DNA of 64,000 bases from Halanaerobium praevalens DSM 2228 (GTDB taxonomy: Bacteria > Bacillota > Halanaerobiia > Halanaerobiales > Halanaerobiaceae), in contig NC_017455.1 of NCBI RefSeq assembly GCF_000165465.1, positions 1,240,001 to 1,304,000 of the forward strand, in the 5' to 3' direction. Positions 9,450 to 19,211 of the stretch are shown one piece after another (position 1 is the stretch's first letter; the number at the start of each line of letters is the position of its first letter). Below the pieces are notes generated by a model that searched no databases, was not told the origin of the DNA, and was given only the letters and a program-made list of their open reading frames with translations. The position numbers were made by a program, and so were the translations under genes.

Positions 9450-10667
9450 TTAAGCTTTAGCTTCAATTAATTCAACTAATTCTTTGGCCATTGCTAAAGC
9501 ATATTCTTGATCATTAATATGCATTTCTTTTTCTATAATTTTAATTTTTTGCTGATTAATTTTTTCTTTTAAAGTCTCAAAAAGAATTTGATCTGCTTCT
9601 GGATTATAAAAGGGCTTTTTTGGAGCATCTATCATAGAAACACCTTTTAAAGGTAAAAATAAAGTTGTTGGTCCTTGAGTCTGATTTAATTTTTTAGCCA
9701 TTATTTCAGCTAACTTTTTATTTTCAGAAGCTGTAGTTCTCATTAATGTTACATTTGCATTATGCTGATATAAATTTCTTTCTTCAAATTCTTTGGGAAC
9801 TGAAGCAAGAGGACCAAAGTTAACCATATCCAAAGCCCCAGTCGAAACAATTTGAGGTATTCCATTTTTGGCGGCAGCCTCTAATCGATTTGGACCAGCT
9901 GATAAGACACCTCCTACTAATTCATCACAAAGCTCAGTTGTTGTAATATCAAGTACACCCTTTATAAAACCTGATTCAATTAAATTTTCCATTGCTTTAC
10001 CACCTGTTCCAGTAGCATGAAAAACTAAAACTTCATAGCCTTCAGTTTCTAGATATTCTCTTGCTTTTTCTACAGCTGGAGTTGTGACTCCAAACATAGT
10101 TGCTGCAATTAAAGGCCTTTGTTTTTCTAATTCTGGAGTTTGATCTTTAACCATTCCACTAACTGCAAAAGCTGCATTAGCTAATATCCTAGCTGATAAG
10201 CTATTAACTCCCAAAATATCAACTACTGAATAAATCATTGTAATATCTTTTGTGCCAACATAAGGTCTTGTATTACCAGAAGCAAGTGTAGAAACCATTA
10301 CTTTAGGGATACCAACTGGTAGACGCTTCATTGCTGTTGTTGCTATTGTAGTTCCAGCAGAGCCTCCTAAACTAATAATTCCATTTAATTTTCCGGTTGC
10401 TAATAGTTCTTCTACAATTAGAGCTGTCCCTTTTGACATAACTTCCATGGAATGGCCGCGATCACCAGCTTCAATTAATTTTTCTATACTTTCTCCACCA
10501 GCTTCAGCTACCTGCGCTCGCTCAATATCAGGTTCAAAGTATGCTTCTCCCATAACACCTGCATCAACTACAATAGTTTCTAGTCCTTCTCCTTCTATTA
10601 TATCTTTAATATATTTAAACTCTTCCCCTTTAGTATCTAAAGTACCGACTATAACAATTTGCTTCAC
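9450..10667 (-). CDS. Tm-1-like ATP-binding domain protein (UPF0261)
   Basis: 405 residues. The start (IVIVGTLDTKGEEF) and the following VVDAGVMGE are the signature of the UPF0261/Tm-1-like family. The N-terminal half binds ATP in the tomato Tm-1 resistance protein, and the GGSAGTTIAT loop is a likely phosphate contact. In bacteria these proteins are almost always next to the TIM-barrel partner, as here; the plant protein is a fusion of the two. The bacterial reaction is not established. Expression is probably sigma-54 dependent (promoter at 10731-10745). Confidence 0.88.
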   Translation of the reverse strand: MKQIVIVGTLDTKGEEFKYIKDIIEGEGLETIVVDAGVMGEAYFEPDIERAQVAEAGGESIEKLIEAGDRGHSMEVMSKGTALIVEELLATGKLNGIISLGGSAGTTIATTAMKRLPVGIPKVMVSTLASGNTRPYVGTKDITMIYSVVDILGVNSLSARILANAAFAVSGMVKDQTPELEKQRPLIAATMFGVTTPAVEKAREYLETEGYEVLVFHATGTGGKAMENLIESGFIKGVLDITTTELCDELVGGVLSAGPNRLEAAAKNGIPQIVSTGALDMVNFGPLASVPKEFEERNLYQHNANVTLMRTTASENKKLAEIMAKKLNQTQGPTTLFLPLKGVSMIDAPKKPFYNPEADQILFETLKEKINQQKIKIIEKEMHINDQEYALAMAKELVELIEAKA

Positions 10668-10730
10668 TAAAAACCCTCCTCAATTTTATAAAAATAATAA
10701 TTTTTTTAATTCTTTCACTAATTATATTAT

Positions 10731-10745
10731 GCAATAATAATACCA
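10731..10745 (-). promoter_or_regulatory. sigma-54 (-24/-12) promoter
   Basis: The minus strand reads TGGTATTATTATTGC: GG and GC are separated by exactly ten bases, and TTGCAT completes the -12 element. The consensus is TGGCACG-N4-TTGCA, so the -24 box is imperfect. The expected start point is about 50 bases before the Tm-1-like ATG at 10667. The bacterial enhancer-binding protein encoded next door makes this assignment likely. Confidence 0.65.
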
Positions 10746-10850
10746 AAACTCTTTAAAAGTCGAAAAATAGGCTAAATAAAGTTCTTTTAAAAGCAAAAAA
10801 GATTTTTCTGGCCAAATTAAATTTTTATTTTAAATTTAAAAATAAAAATA

Positions 10851-10919
10851 GTGTAAAAATTTACACAGTTTTAGCTGCTTTTAAAAAGAGAATTTGCTTA
10901 ACTGAGTAAAAATTTACAC
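10851..10919. promoter_or_regulatory. two upstream activator sites
   Basis: A dyad GTGTAAAAATTTACAC (10851-10866) is nearly repeated as GAGTAAAAATTTACAC (10904-10919). Centres are 53 bases apart, about five helical turns, so both would face the same side of the DNA. They sit ~110-180 bases upstream of the -24/-12 promoter, the usual place for enhancer sites of a sigma-54 activator. The likely binder is the Fis-type HTH of the neighbouring regulator (inference). Confidence 0.6.
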
Positions 10920-10952
10920 ATAAAGGCTTTTAGATTAAAATTAAGTTTAATT

Positions 10953-12761
10953 TTAAATTTCATATTCTTTTATTTTATTATAAAGAGTTTTTCTACTAAT
11001 TTTTAAAAAATTAGCTGTTTTAGTTTTATTGAAATTATTAGTTTTTAAAGCATTTTTTATAATTTTTTTTTCATATAAACCTAAATGACTATTTAAGCTC
11101 TGAGGAATTTTATTTTTTTGATTTTCTGTAAAATTAGGATCTAATTTTTTTAAGTTCTGAGGCAGATTTTTAACTCTAATAGCATGATCTTCAGCTAAAA
11201 TCGCAGCTCTTTCCAAAATATTTTTAAGTTCCCTGACATTTCCTGGCCAATCATAATCCATAAAAATATCAAATACTTCGGGCTCTATTTTTAAAATATC
11301 AATTGAAAATTTATTTTTAATTTTATCAATAAAATTATTAACTAAAAGTGGAATATCTTCTTTATGTTTTCTTAAAGGTGGAGTATTAATTGAAACAACA
11401 TTTAATCTATAAAATAAATCTTCTCGAAATTCTCCTTTTGCAACTGCTTTTCTTAAATTAATATTTGTAGCTGATATAATTCTGACATCAACATTAATTG
11501 TTCTATTGCTTCCAACTCTTTCAAATTCTTTTTCTTGTAAAACTCTTAATAATTTGGCCTGCAAATTGACATCAATCTCTCCAACTTCATCTAAAAATAA
11601 AGTTCCCTTATCTGCTAATTCAAATTTACCAATCCTCTTTTTATTAGCTCCTGTAAATGAACCTTTTTCATGGCCAAATAATTCACTTTCTAATAATTTT
11701 TCTGGAATTGTAGCACAATTAATCTTAACAAAAGGCTTATTACGACGCTGACTATTATAATGCAAAGCTCTACAAACTAATTCTTTACCAGTTCCACTTT
11801 CACCATTAACTAAAACATTAACATTCTTATTTGCTATTTTATCTATTAAATCATAGATTTCCTGCATAATTAGACTTTGACCTACTAATTTATCAAATCC
11901 CTTTTTCTTAATTAATTCTTGTTTTAGCTTCTTATTTTCCTTTTTTAATTTATAGTAGTTTTTAAAACTATTAACTGTATCTTTAATACTAAGTTCGACT
12001 GGAATTCTCTCAAAAGTTGAGCCGCCTATATAACCAATTGTATCAGTTTCTTGATAAAACTTATTAACTTTAGCTGGTTCTTTAATATCCCCACCACCAT
12101 AAATCATTGTTAAAACATCATTATTTACTTTTTTAGCTGCTTTAAATATTTTTCTAACTAGTTTAATATCTTCTAATAATTTATGATCATTTTTTATTCC
12201 TTTTTCTCCTCCAGCTGTCCAACCTAAATGAGCACAAATAAGATCAACTCCAACAGCTGCCATTTTCGCTGCCTGCTCTGGTTCAAATACAAAAGCTATT
12301 GTATATAAACCTTTTTTAACTGCTTTTTGCATGAATTTTATTTCTTTTTCAAAACCAAGTCCATTGACCTCTAAAGCCTGCCGATACTTACCATCAATTA
12401 GCCCTACAGTTGGAAAATTATTAACCCCAATAAAACCTGCTTCAATAATATTATTAAGTAAATTTTCATCAGAGTTAGTAATATCTGCAGCAAAAGCTCC
12501 GAAAATTACAGGGGTATTTTTAACTCGAGGTAATATTTCTTTTTTAGCAAATTTAAGATTTAATTGATTGCTATTAGCAAAGGGTAACATTGCTGCTAGA
12601 GAAGAAACACCAGCATTTCTGAAATAGCCCGCACTTAAGGCTAAAATAAAATCTGCTCCACCTTCTGCTACCTGTTTAGCTGATAATCCACTACCAACTG
12701 CAACTCCAATTAATGGTCTGTTGGCCTTAATACTTTTTTCAATTCTATTTTGAATATTCAT
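10953..12761 (-). CDS. sigma-54-dependent activator with PEP-hydrolase-like sensor domain
   Basis: 602 residues. Residues 1-~265 are a TIM barrel of the same family as the enzyme at 8569-9396, sharing NNFPTVGLIDGKYRQ and the GSTFERIP end. A basic coiled coil (~268-290) links to an AAA+ domain: Walker A GESGTGKE (320-327), the sigma-54 contact loop GSFTGA (367-372) and Walker B TLFLDE (387-392). A Fis-type helix-turn-helix ends the protein (NKTKTANFLKISRKTLYNKI). It should open a sigma-54 promoter on sensing a ligand in the barrel. It lies directly upstream of the Tm-1-like operon on the same strand. Confidence 0.93.
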   Translation of the reverse strand: MNIQNRIEKSIKANRPLIGVAVGSGLSAKQVAEGGADFILALSAGYFRNAGVSSLAAMLPFANSNQLNLKFAKKEILPRVKNTPVIFGAFAADITNSDENLLNNIIEAGFIGVNNFPTVGLIDGKYRQALEVNGLGFEKEIKFMQKAVKKGLYTIAFVFEPEQAAKMAAVGVDLICAHLGWTAGGEKGIKNDHKLLEDIKLVRKIFKAAKKVNNDVLTMIYGGGDIKEPAKVNKFYQETDTIGYIGGSTFERIPVELSIKDTVNSFKNYYKLKKENKKLKQELIKKKGFDKLVGQSLIMQEIYDLIDKIANKNVNVLVNGESGTGKELVCRALHYNSQRRNKPFVKINCATIPEKLLESELFGHEKGSFTGANKKRIGKFELADKGTLFLDEVGEIDVNLQAKLLRVLQEKEFERVGSNRTINVDVRIISATNINLRKAVAKGEFREDLFYRLNVVSINTPPLRKHKEDIPLLVNNFIDKIKNKFSIDILKIEPEVFDIFMDYDWPGNVRELKNILERAAILAEDHAIRVKNLPQNLKKLDPNFTENQKNKIPQSLNSHLGLYEKKIIKNALKTNNFNKTKTANFLKISRKTLYNKIKEYEI

Positions 12762-12807
12762 TTTAAATTATCCCCCAGTCAATATTTAAAATTTAATTAT
12801 GCTTAAT

Positions 12808-12858
12808 TTAACTTAACTACTTAAGTTAATTATAAGAGTTGAAAGAGTTTGTGTCCAA
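12808..12858 (-). promoter_or_regulatory. sigma-70 type promoter and perfect dyad before the activator gene
   Basis: Minus strand: TTGGAC (12858-12853), 18 bases, TATAAT (12834-12829), followed at once by a perfect 9-bp inverted repeat TTAACTTAA-N4-TTAAGTTAA (12808-12829). A repressor bound there would cover the start point. The binder is unknown. Confidence 0.5.
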
Positions 12859-12864
12859 TAATTT

Positions 12865-12908
12865 AAAGGCCCTCCTCAAAAATTAAAATTTGAAGAAGGC
12901 CTTTTTTT
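12865..12908. terminator. hairpin between ribose operon and activator gene
   Basis: AAAGGCC and GGCCTTT arms around a long imperfect stem, then TTTTTTT on the plus side. The T-run favours plus-strand termination, yet the only adjacent transcript that ends here is the minus-strand ribose operon. It may work in both directions. Confidence 0.55.
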
Positions 12909-12992
12909 ATCAAACTCTAAGTTAAATTTAAATTATCTAGCAAGATTTAACTGAGTCTAAATCATATTTAATTTAAATTACTATTTCTTAAT

Positions 12993-13883
12993 TTACTCAG
13001 TAATTAATTCTAAAGGAACAGGAGTATATTCTTCAACTTCTTTACCATTTGCTACCTCAATTGCTTTTTTTACAGCCATTTCACCCATTAAACCTGGTTT
13101 TTGGGCCACAGTTGCTGCTAATTCTCCTTCTTTTACAGCTTCTCTAGCATCATCAATAGCATCAAAACCAACAATCATAATCTCATCTGAACGACCAGCA
13201 GCTGAAATAGCTTCCATTGCACCTAAGGCCATATTATCATTATGAGCAAATACAGCATCTATTTTTGAATTACCCTGCAGGATATTTTCCATAACCGTCA
13301 TACCTTCTGCTCTATCAAAAGCAGCTGGTTGTCTAGCAATAACTTCCATTTCAGGATAGCTATCAATACTTATATTAAACCCGTTACCTCTATCTCTAGC
13401 AGCAGAGGTTCCTGGAATTCCCTGAAGTTCTACTACTTTAGCTTTTTCACCTAGCTGCTCAGCAATAAAGTCTCCTGCCATTTTCCCACCAGCTACATTA
13501 TCAGATGCAATATGACTTGCAACTTTTCCACCTTCAGCTGCACGATCAACTGTAATTACTGGTACACCAGCATTATTTGCTGAACTAATTGCAGAAACAA
13601 CAGCATCACCATCAACAGGATTAACAATTAAAACATCTATCTGTTTAATTAACAGATCTTCAACACTACTTAACTGACTTGCAGCATCATCTTGAGCATC
13701 TACAGTTAAAATTTCAATTCCCATTTCTGCTGCCATGGCTTCAGCACCATCTTTTAGATCAACAAAAAAAGGATTATTTAAAGTAGAGACAGCCAAACCA
13801 ATTTTAATATCCTGTGCTGCAGTACCAAGCGAAAGACCTACCACCAACATAAAAGCTAATGTTAAAATAATAGTTTTTCTCAT
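12993..13883 (-). CDS. rbsB: D-ribose ABC transporter substrate-binding protein
   Basis: 296 residues. It begins with a cleavable signal peptide (MRKTIILTLAFMLVVGLSLG, likely cut after TAAQ) and has no lipobox cysteine. A soluble periplasmic protein implies an outer membrane. The mature part is a type I periplasmic binding fold: GLAVSTLNNPFF, NPVDGDAV, TVDRAAEGG, FAHNDNMALGA. It captures ribose (or a similar sugar) for RbsAC. Last gene of the operon. Confidence 0.92.
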   Translation of the reverse strand: MRKTIILTLAFMLVVGLSLGTAAQDIKIGLAVSTLNNPFFVDLKDGAEAMAAEMGIEILTVDAQDDAASQLSSVEDLLIKQIDVLIVNPVDGDAVVSAISSANNAGVPVITVDRAAEGGKVASHIASDNVAGGKMAGDFIAEQLGEKAKVVELQGIPGTSAARDRGNGFNISIDSYPEMEVIARQPAAFDRAEGMTVMENILQGNSKIDAVFAHNDNMALGAMEAISAAGRSDEIMIVGFDAIDDAREAVKEGELAATVAQKPGLMGEMAVKKAIEVANGKEVEEYTPVPLELITE

Positions 13884-13987
13884 TTTTTTATTCCTCCTTG
13901 AATTTAATTCTTTAAATGAATATTTGTCAAAAAGAAGCTGCTTAAAAGCTCACCCCCTATTTGAAATATTTTACTTAATTTATATTA

Positions 13988-14947
13988 TTACTGCTGCTGA
14001 CTCTTACGATCTAAGAAAACAGCTAACAGAATAACAGCACCTTTGGCAACTAGCTGATAAAATGAAGATACATTTAAAAGATTTAAACCATTATTTAAAA
14101 CTGCGATAATTAAAGCACCAATAATAGTTCCAATTACTCCTCCACGACCACCAGAAAGGCTAGTTCCTCCTAGTACAACTGCAGCAATTGCATCTAATTC
14201 ATAGCCTTCTCCAGCCATTGGCTGAGCTGAATTAAGTCTTGAAGTTAAAATAATACCACTTGCTGCAGCTAAAAATCCATTGAGACCATAAACTGCTATT
14301 TTAATTTTATCTGTATTAATACCTGATAATCTAGTTGCTTTTTCATTACCACCAATAGCATAAATATAGCGTCCTAAAGGTGTTTTTTTAAGTAAAATAA
14401 AAATTACAAATAAGAGGATAAACATAATCACAACTGGAATTGGAATCTTAACTAAATAGCCAGCCCCAAAAAATCTAAAAGTATCGTTAAAACCTGAAAT
14501 GGGACGTCCACTAGTATAAATAAGTGTAAAACCCCGGGCAATAGTCATCATAGCTAAAGTTACTATAAAAGCAGGCAATTTAGCTTTAGCAACTGCAATT
14601 CCATTAAATAAGCCTAAAACAGTACCTGCTGCTAGACCAACTAAAATCGCTAAAAAAACATTAAGACCAGAATTAACCATCATCCCTGCTGCAATAGCTC
14701 CAGAAAAAGCAAGCATTGAGCCAACCGACAGATCAATCCCACCTGTTAGAATTACCATTGTCATTCCAAAGGATATAATAGCGATAACTGAAACCTGTCT
14801 CACTATATTTAATAAATTTGGTACTGTTAAAAAGTAAGGACTCATAAAAGATAGGATAATTACTAAAATTAAAAGCCCAATACCTGTTTTAAACTTATTT
14901 AAAATTTCTAAAAAATTTTTATTTTTAATATCATTTAAATTATTCAC
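13988..14947 (-). CDS. rbsC: D-ribose ABC transporter permease
   Basis: 319 residues with about ten hydrophobic segments and the [14 protein letters not shown] signature of RbsC/AraH permeases. It overlaps the end of rbsA by eight bases, indicating translational coupling. It forms the membrane channel, probably as a dimer. Confidence 0.93.
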   Translation of the reverse strand: MNNLNDIKNKNFLEILNKFKTGIGLLILVIILSFMSPYFLTVPNLLNIVRQVSVIAIISFGMTMVILTGGIDLSVGSMLAFSGAIAAGMMVNSGLNVFLAILVGLAAGTVLGLFNGIAVAKAKLPAFIVTLAMMTIARGFTLIYTSGRPISGFNDTFRFFGAGYLVKIPIPVVIMFILLFVIFILLKKTPLGRYIYAIGGNEKATRLSGINTDKIKIAVYGLNGFLAAASGIILTSRLNSAQPMAGEGYELDAIAAVVLGGTSLSGGRGGVIGTIIGALIIAVLNNGLNLLNVSSFYQLVAKGAVILLAVFLDRKSQQQ

Positions 14948-16448
14948 TTTGCTGACTCCTCCTTCCAGTTGCTAGCTTCATAATAGCTTCTTGATCTGCC
15001 TGAGCAGCATCCAACTCTCCTATAATTTCTTTTTCATGCATTACTAAAAGTCTGTTACTTAAATTTAAAACTTCTGGTAATTCTGATGAAATTAAAATAA
15101 CTGCAACATCTTGCTCAATTAAATCTTGCATTAAATTATAAATTTCTCTTTTAGCTCCAACATCAATACCCCGAGTTGGTTCATCAAAAATTACAACCTC
15201 TGGTTTAGTAGAAAGCAGTTTAGAAATCACAACTTTTTGCTGGTTGCCTCCACTTAAATTTTTAAGAAGCTGTTTTTCTGAAGGAGTTTTGATATTTAAA
15301 TCTTCAATATATTTTTGGGAAAGTTCTTTTTCCTGATCTGAATCAATAAAAAACTTAGCTTTTAAAATTCTTTTTAAAACAGAAATACTAATATTATCAG
15401 AAACTGAGAGTCCCAGAATTAAGCCTTCATCTTTGCGGTCTTCACTTAAATAAGAAATTCCATTATTTAGAGCATCTGCAGGAGAACTAATTTGTAATTT
15501 TTTCCCTCTATAATAAATATCTCCTGTTTTTTCTTTAAAAACCCCAAAAACTGCTTTAGCTAATTCTGTTCTACCAGAACCCATCAAACCAGCTACTCCA
15601 AGTATTTCTCCTTTACGCAGTGAAAAAGAAGCATTAATTATTTTATCAGGGACAGATAAATTTTCAACTCTCAAAATTTCTTCTCCTGGATTAAATCTCA
15701 TTTTCGGAAAACGATCTTCAATTTTTCGACCGACCATCATTTTAATTAATTCATTTTCATCAGTCTCAACTGTCTCAACTTCACCCACAAATTTACCATC
15801 TCTTAAAACAGTAACTCGATCACAGATTTCGAAAACTTCTTCTAAACGATGAGAAATATAAACAATTGCTATATCCTGTTTTTTTAGCCTTTCTATCAGT
15901 TCAAATAAAATTTTAATTTCCTGATTAGTAAGTGAAGAAGTGGGCTCATCCATCACTAGTATATCAGAATTTTGAGAAACAGCCTTAGCAATCTCCACCA
16001 TTTGCTGGCTACCAATATTTAAATCTTTAATTTTGGCTTTAGGATTAATCTGGACCCCCAGCATCTCCAAAACAGCATTTGTTTTTTGATAAAGTTTTTG
16101 ATAATCAATAAAAATACTATTTTTTTCTTCTCGACCAAGATAAATATTTTCTGCTACATTAAGATGAGGAATTAATTCTAACTCCTGATGAATAATTGCC
16201 AAACCAGAATTTTGGGCTTCTTTTGGTCCCTTAAATTCAACCTCCTTACCTTTTAAAATAATTCGACCTTCATCACGCTTATGAATTCCATTCAGTACTT
16301 TCATCAAAGTTGATTTCCCAGCTCCATTTTCTCCCAGTAGAGCATGAACTTCACCTTTGCGGAGAGAAAAATTAACTTTATCTAGAGCCTTTACTCCAGG
16401 AAATTTTTTAGTGATATTTTTCATTTCCAGTACTTTTTCTGCTCCCAT
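14940..16448 (-). CDS. rbsA: D-ribose ABC transporter ATP-binding protein
   Basis: 502 residues with two ABC domains in tandem. The first has [22 protein letters not shown] and [10 protein letters not shown]. The second has a degenerate P-loop (GLMGSGRTE), [13 protein letters not shown] and [10 protein letters not shown]. This asymmetry is normal in the RbsA/MglA class. It powers uptake through RbsC. The start ATG abuts the rbsD stop. Confidence 0.94.
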   Translation of the reverse strand: MGAEKVLEMKNITKKFPGVKALDKVNFSLRKGEVHALLGENGAGKSTLMKVLNGIHKRDEGRIILKGKEVEFKGPKEAQNSGLAIIHQELELIPHLNVAENIYLGREEKNSIFIDYQKLYQKTNAVLEMLGVQINPKAKIKDLNIGSQQMVEIAKAVSQNSDILVMDEPTSSLTNQEIKILFELIERLKKQDIAIVYISHRLEEVFEICDRVTVLRDGKFVGEVETVETDENELIKMMVGRKIEDRFPKMRFNPGEEILRVENLSVPDKIINASFSLRKGEILGVAGLMGSGRTELAKAVFGVFKEKTGDIYYRGKKLQISSPADALNNGISYLSEDRKDEGLILGLSVSDNISISVLKRILKAKFFIDSDQEKELSQKYIEDLNIKTPSEKQLLKNLSGGNQQKVVISKLLSTKPEVVIFDEPTRGIDVGAKREIYNLMQDLIEQDVAVILISSELPEVLNLSNRLLVMHEKEIIGELDAAQADQEAIMKLATGRRSQQSE

Positions 16449-16844
16449 TTAAAAATCAACTCCTGAAATCAAAATTATGTTAGCATAGGGAATAATCTCT
16501 CCACTTCGAACTACAGCTCTGGAATTATTTGTTTCTTTTTTGAACTCTTTGTGAGCTATATATTCAATTTCTATATTTGGCAGTAAAGCAATTATCTCAG
16601 CTTCTAATTCTGGACTCTTTTCTTTAATTTCTGCTGCCAGAATTGCCTTTTCTACAACTAAATCATCCAGAACACCCTTAAGTATTTTTAAGAACTTAGG
16701 ATAGCCTTTGGTCACAGATAAATCAATTCTTTTAACTGCCTGTGGAATTGGCAGGCCACAGTCTGCAACAACCAGGCTATTTTTATGTCCCATTTCTGCT
16801 ATTACTTTTGAAAGTTCACTATTAATTATTCCATTTTTCTTCAT
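16449..16844 (-). CDS. rbsD: D-ribose pyranase
   Basis: 131 residues from the ATG at 16844, which has AAGGAG nine bases upstream; this gives the usual RbsD length, whereas longer starts overlap rbsK without a site. The N-terminus MKKNGIINSELSKVIAEMGH carries the conserved His, and ADCGLPIP follows. It interconverts beta-pyranose and beta-furanose ribose ahead of ribokinase. Confidence 0.93.
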   Translation of the reverse strand: MKKNGIINSELSKVIAEMGHKNSLVVADCGLPIPQAVKRIDLSVTKGYPKFLKILKGVLDDLVVEKAILAAEIKEKSPELEAEIIALLPNIEIEYIAHKEFKKETNNSRAVVRSGEIIPYANIILISGVDF

Positions 16845-16845
16845 T

Positions 16846-17763
16846 TTAGTTACTCCTTTCTGCAAGGAATTCATTTAATTCATTTTGATCTGGTATAGAA
16901 CTCTGAGCACCTCTTTTGCTAACTGAATAAGCTGCAGCTTGAACAGCACATTTTAAAGATTTTTCCAGATCATTTTCCGAAATCAAACTGGCTGCAAAAG
17001 CACCTGCAAAAACATCGCCAGCAGCTGTTGTATCTACTGCTTTAACTTTTAGAGCATCTAAATGAAGTGCTTGCTCTTTATTATAAAAGTTGAGACCTTT
17101 TTCTCCCTCAGTCACAATAATGTTTTTCACACCTTTATCAAGTAAAATCTCAATTTTTTCTGAACGAGTTTTAGCATCAGCAGCAGCCATTAATAAATCA
17201 AGTTCACCTTCATTTGGCAGTAAAAAATCTATTTCAGATAAAATATGATCAGATAATTGTTGCGCTGGAGCTGGATCTAAAATGATTTTTGTATTATTGG
17301 CTGCAGCAATTTCTACGATTTTTGCAATAGTTTCAACAGGAATTTCCAGCTGCAGCAGTATAATTTCAGCTTCAATAATTTGAGACTTAATTTTTTCAAT
17401 TTTAGCTAGATCTAATTCATAATTTGCTCCAGGCGAAACTATAATTCTATTATTTCCTTCTGGGTCAACAGTAATGACTGCAACACCTGTACTTTTGTCT
17501 TTAATCTCAAAAATATTATCAATTTTGGCTCCACCATTTTTTAAACTTGATTTTAACATAGGAGCAAAACTGTCATCTCCACAAGCGCCAATAAATTGAA
17601 CCTCATCTCCCAACTTTGCTGCTGCTAGAGCCTGATTTGCTCCTTTACCACCTGGAATTTGTGCAAATTTACCACCAATTATAGTTTCTCCTGCTTCTGG
17701 ATAGCGTTCAGTTTGAACAACTAAATCCATATTCATACTTCCAATAACAAGAATTTTTGACAT
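16846..17763 (-). CDS. rbsK: ribokinase
   Basis: 305 residues of the PfkB family: GSMNMDLVVQ, GGKGANQA, and the C-terminal anion hole and catalytic base in DTTAAGDVFAGA. It phosphorylates ribose to ribose-5-phosphate. Start ATG has GCAGGTGG upstream. The stop codon nearly touches the rbsD start. Confidence 0.93.
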   Translation of the reverse strand: MSKILVIGSMNMDLVVQTERYPEAGETIIGGKFAQIPGGKGANQALAAAKLGDEVQFIGACGDDSFAPMLKSSLKNGGAKIDNIFEIKDKSTGVAVITVDPEGNNRIIVSPGANYELDLAKIEKIKSQIIEAEIILLQLEIPVETIAKIVEIAAANNTKIILDPAPAQQLSDHILSEIDFLLPNEGELDLLMAAADAKTRSEKIEILLDKGVKNIIVTEGEKGLNFYNKEQALHLDALKVKAVDTTAAGDVFAGAFAASLISENDLEKSLKCAVQAAAYSVSKRGAQSSIPDQNELNEFLAERSN

Positions 17764-17796
17764 TAATCCACCTGCTTTCTTATTTAGTCTCTATTT

Positions 17797-18789
17797 TTAA
17801 ACTGATTCTCTAATAACTAACTTAGTTTTTAATATTTGAGCTTCAACTTCCGCCTCATAATTATCTATCATTTTTAAAAGTACTGAAACTGCTTTTTCAC
17901 CTAAACTATATTTGGGCTGTCTCATAGTGGTCAGCTCTGGTCTTAAAAGTGATGCTATATCAATATCATCATGTCCTGCTACTGCAATATCAGCTGGAAT
18001 ATTTAAACCAGCAGCAAATAGAGCTTTATAAACACCAGCAGCACTTAAGTCATTAGCTGCAAAGACAGCTGTTGGTGGCTCTTTTAACTTGAGTAATGTC
18101 TGCATAGCTTCAAAAGCTAATTGCTGGGTATAATCCCCTTTAATAATATAATCTTCATTAATCTCAACTTGATAGTCATTAAGTGCTTTTTTATAGCCTG
18201 CTAATCTATCTCTAGCAGTAGTAGTTTTTAAATCACCAGTGATATGAGCAATTTTTTTATATCCTTTTTTAAGCATATATTCGACCATCTGATAAGCAGA
18301 ATTTTTATTATCAATACTAACCAAAGGATAAGAATTACTAAATACAGATCTATCTATTTGAACAACAGGATAATTTGCAGCCTTTAATTCTTTTAAAATT
18401 TCTTCATTTCCTAGTGAAAGAGATACTATTAACCCATCAACCTGTTTACTTTTAAATAGTTCAACTGCTTTCTTTTCTTTTTCCAGATGATTATCTGTAT
18501 TAAAAAAAATTATTGAATAACCTGATTTTTGAGCTTTATCTTCAATAGCTCGAGCAACTTGTGGAAAAAAAGGATTGCTGATATCAGGAATAATTAAACC
18601 AATCGTATGTGTTTTCTGCATTACAAGTCCCCGAGCTACACTATTTGGCTTATAATTCAGTTCTTCAATTAGCTTTAAAATCTTAGTCCTAGTCTGATCA
18701 CCAACATCAGGTTTATTATTTAAAACTCGCGAAACTGTAGTTACTGAGACATTAGCTTTTTTTGCAATATCTTTAATTGTGACTTTCAT
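17797..18789 (-). CDS. rbsR: LacI-family ribose operon repressor
   Basis: 330 residues: N-terminal LacI helix-turn-helix (IAKKANVSVTTVSRVLN) with the hinge-region NSVARGL, then a periplasmic-binding-like effector domain. First gene of the rbsRKDACB operon, so it controls its own synthesis through the operator at 18875-18899. Ribose as inducer is inferred from context. Confidence 0.9.
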   Translation of the reverse strand: MKVTIKDIAKKANVSVTTVSRVLNNKPDVGDQTRTKILKLIEELNYKPNSVARGLVMQKTHTIGLIIPDISNPFFPQVARAIEDKAQKSGYSIIFFNTDNHLEKEKKAVELFKSKQVDGLIVSLSLGNEEILKELKAANYPVVQIDRSVFSNSYPLVSIDNKNSAYQMVEYMLKKGYKKIAHITGDLKTTTARDRLAGYKKALNDYQVEINEDYIIKGDYTQQLAFEAMQTLLKLKEPPTAVFAANDLSAAGVYKALFAAGLNIPADIAVAGHDDIDIASLLRPELTTMRQPKYSLGEKAVSVLLKMIDNYEAEVEAQILKTKLVIRESV

Positions 18790-18874
18790 TAACTATCACC
18801 TAATTTATTTTTAAAATTAATAATAAATGATCCAATATTATTAATTTTTTCGTTTTATTTTAATAATTATTTTT

Positions 18875-18935
18875 CGAAAACGTTTACGTTAACGTTTACA
18901 ATTATAATTATAAAATATTCTGAAAAATAAATCAA
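18875..18935 (-). promoter_or_regulatory. rbs promoter with RbsR operator
   Basis: Minus strand: TTGATT (18935-18930), exactly 17 bases, then TATAAT (18912-18907), a near-ideal promoter. Directly downstream lie two AACGTTTAC units (18879-18887 and 18891-18899) with a GTTAAC palindrome between them. This is the A/T-flanked central-CG type favoured by LacI-family repressors. Binding there would block the start point. Confidence 0.8.
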
Positions 18936-18987
18936 GTTCTAATTTTAATATTTTGCAAAAAAATTGAGAGCTTATTTTAAAAAGCTG

Positions 18988-19016
18988 TTGAAAATAATAA
19001 AATTATAAGATATAAT
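18988..19016 (+). promoter_or_regulatory. promoter of the cobalamin riboswitch/cobT transcript
   Basis: TTGAAA, 17 bases, TATAAT, followed ~20 bases later by the start of the riboswitch. Confidence 0.8.
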
Positions 19017-19037
19017 TAGGAAAAATAGATAATTATT

Positions 19038-19190
19038 AAGGTGCCTTAATAAGGAGAATAGGGAATCAAGTTAGAATCTTGAGCGATCCCATCACTGTAT
19101 TCAGCTTAAAAACTTTTTAAAGTCCACCCTTTTGGGGAAGGAAAAAAGAACTTGCTGTAAGTCAGGAGACCTGCCTTTATAATTAAATTC
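19038..19190 (+). ncRNA. cobalamin riboswitch
   Basis: The leader contains GGTGCC near the start, an AGGGAA box, the ATCACTGT segment, and the diagnostic B12 box GTCAGGAGACCTGCC (19160-19174). Order and spacing match the AdoCbl riboswitch family. The terminator at 19212-19244 lies directly after it, so B12 would stop transcription before cobT. Confidence 0.9.
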
Positions 19191-19211
19191 TTTGTGAATT
19201 ATGGAAAAGTT

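Noticed and set aside
10785-10815. TGGCC...TTTTTTGC on the minus strand as a sigma-54 promoter
   Set aside because: GG and GC are 17 bases apart instead of ten; the 10731-10745 site has the right spacing.
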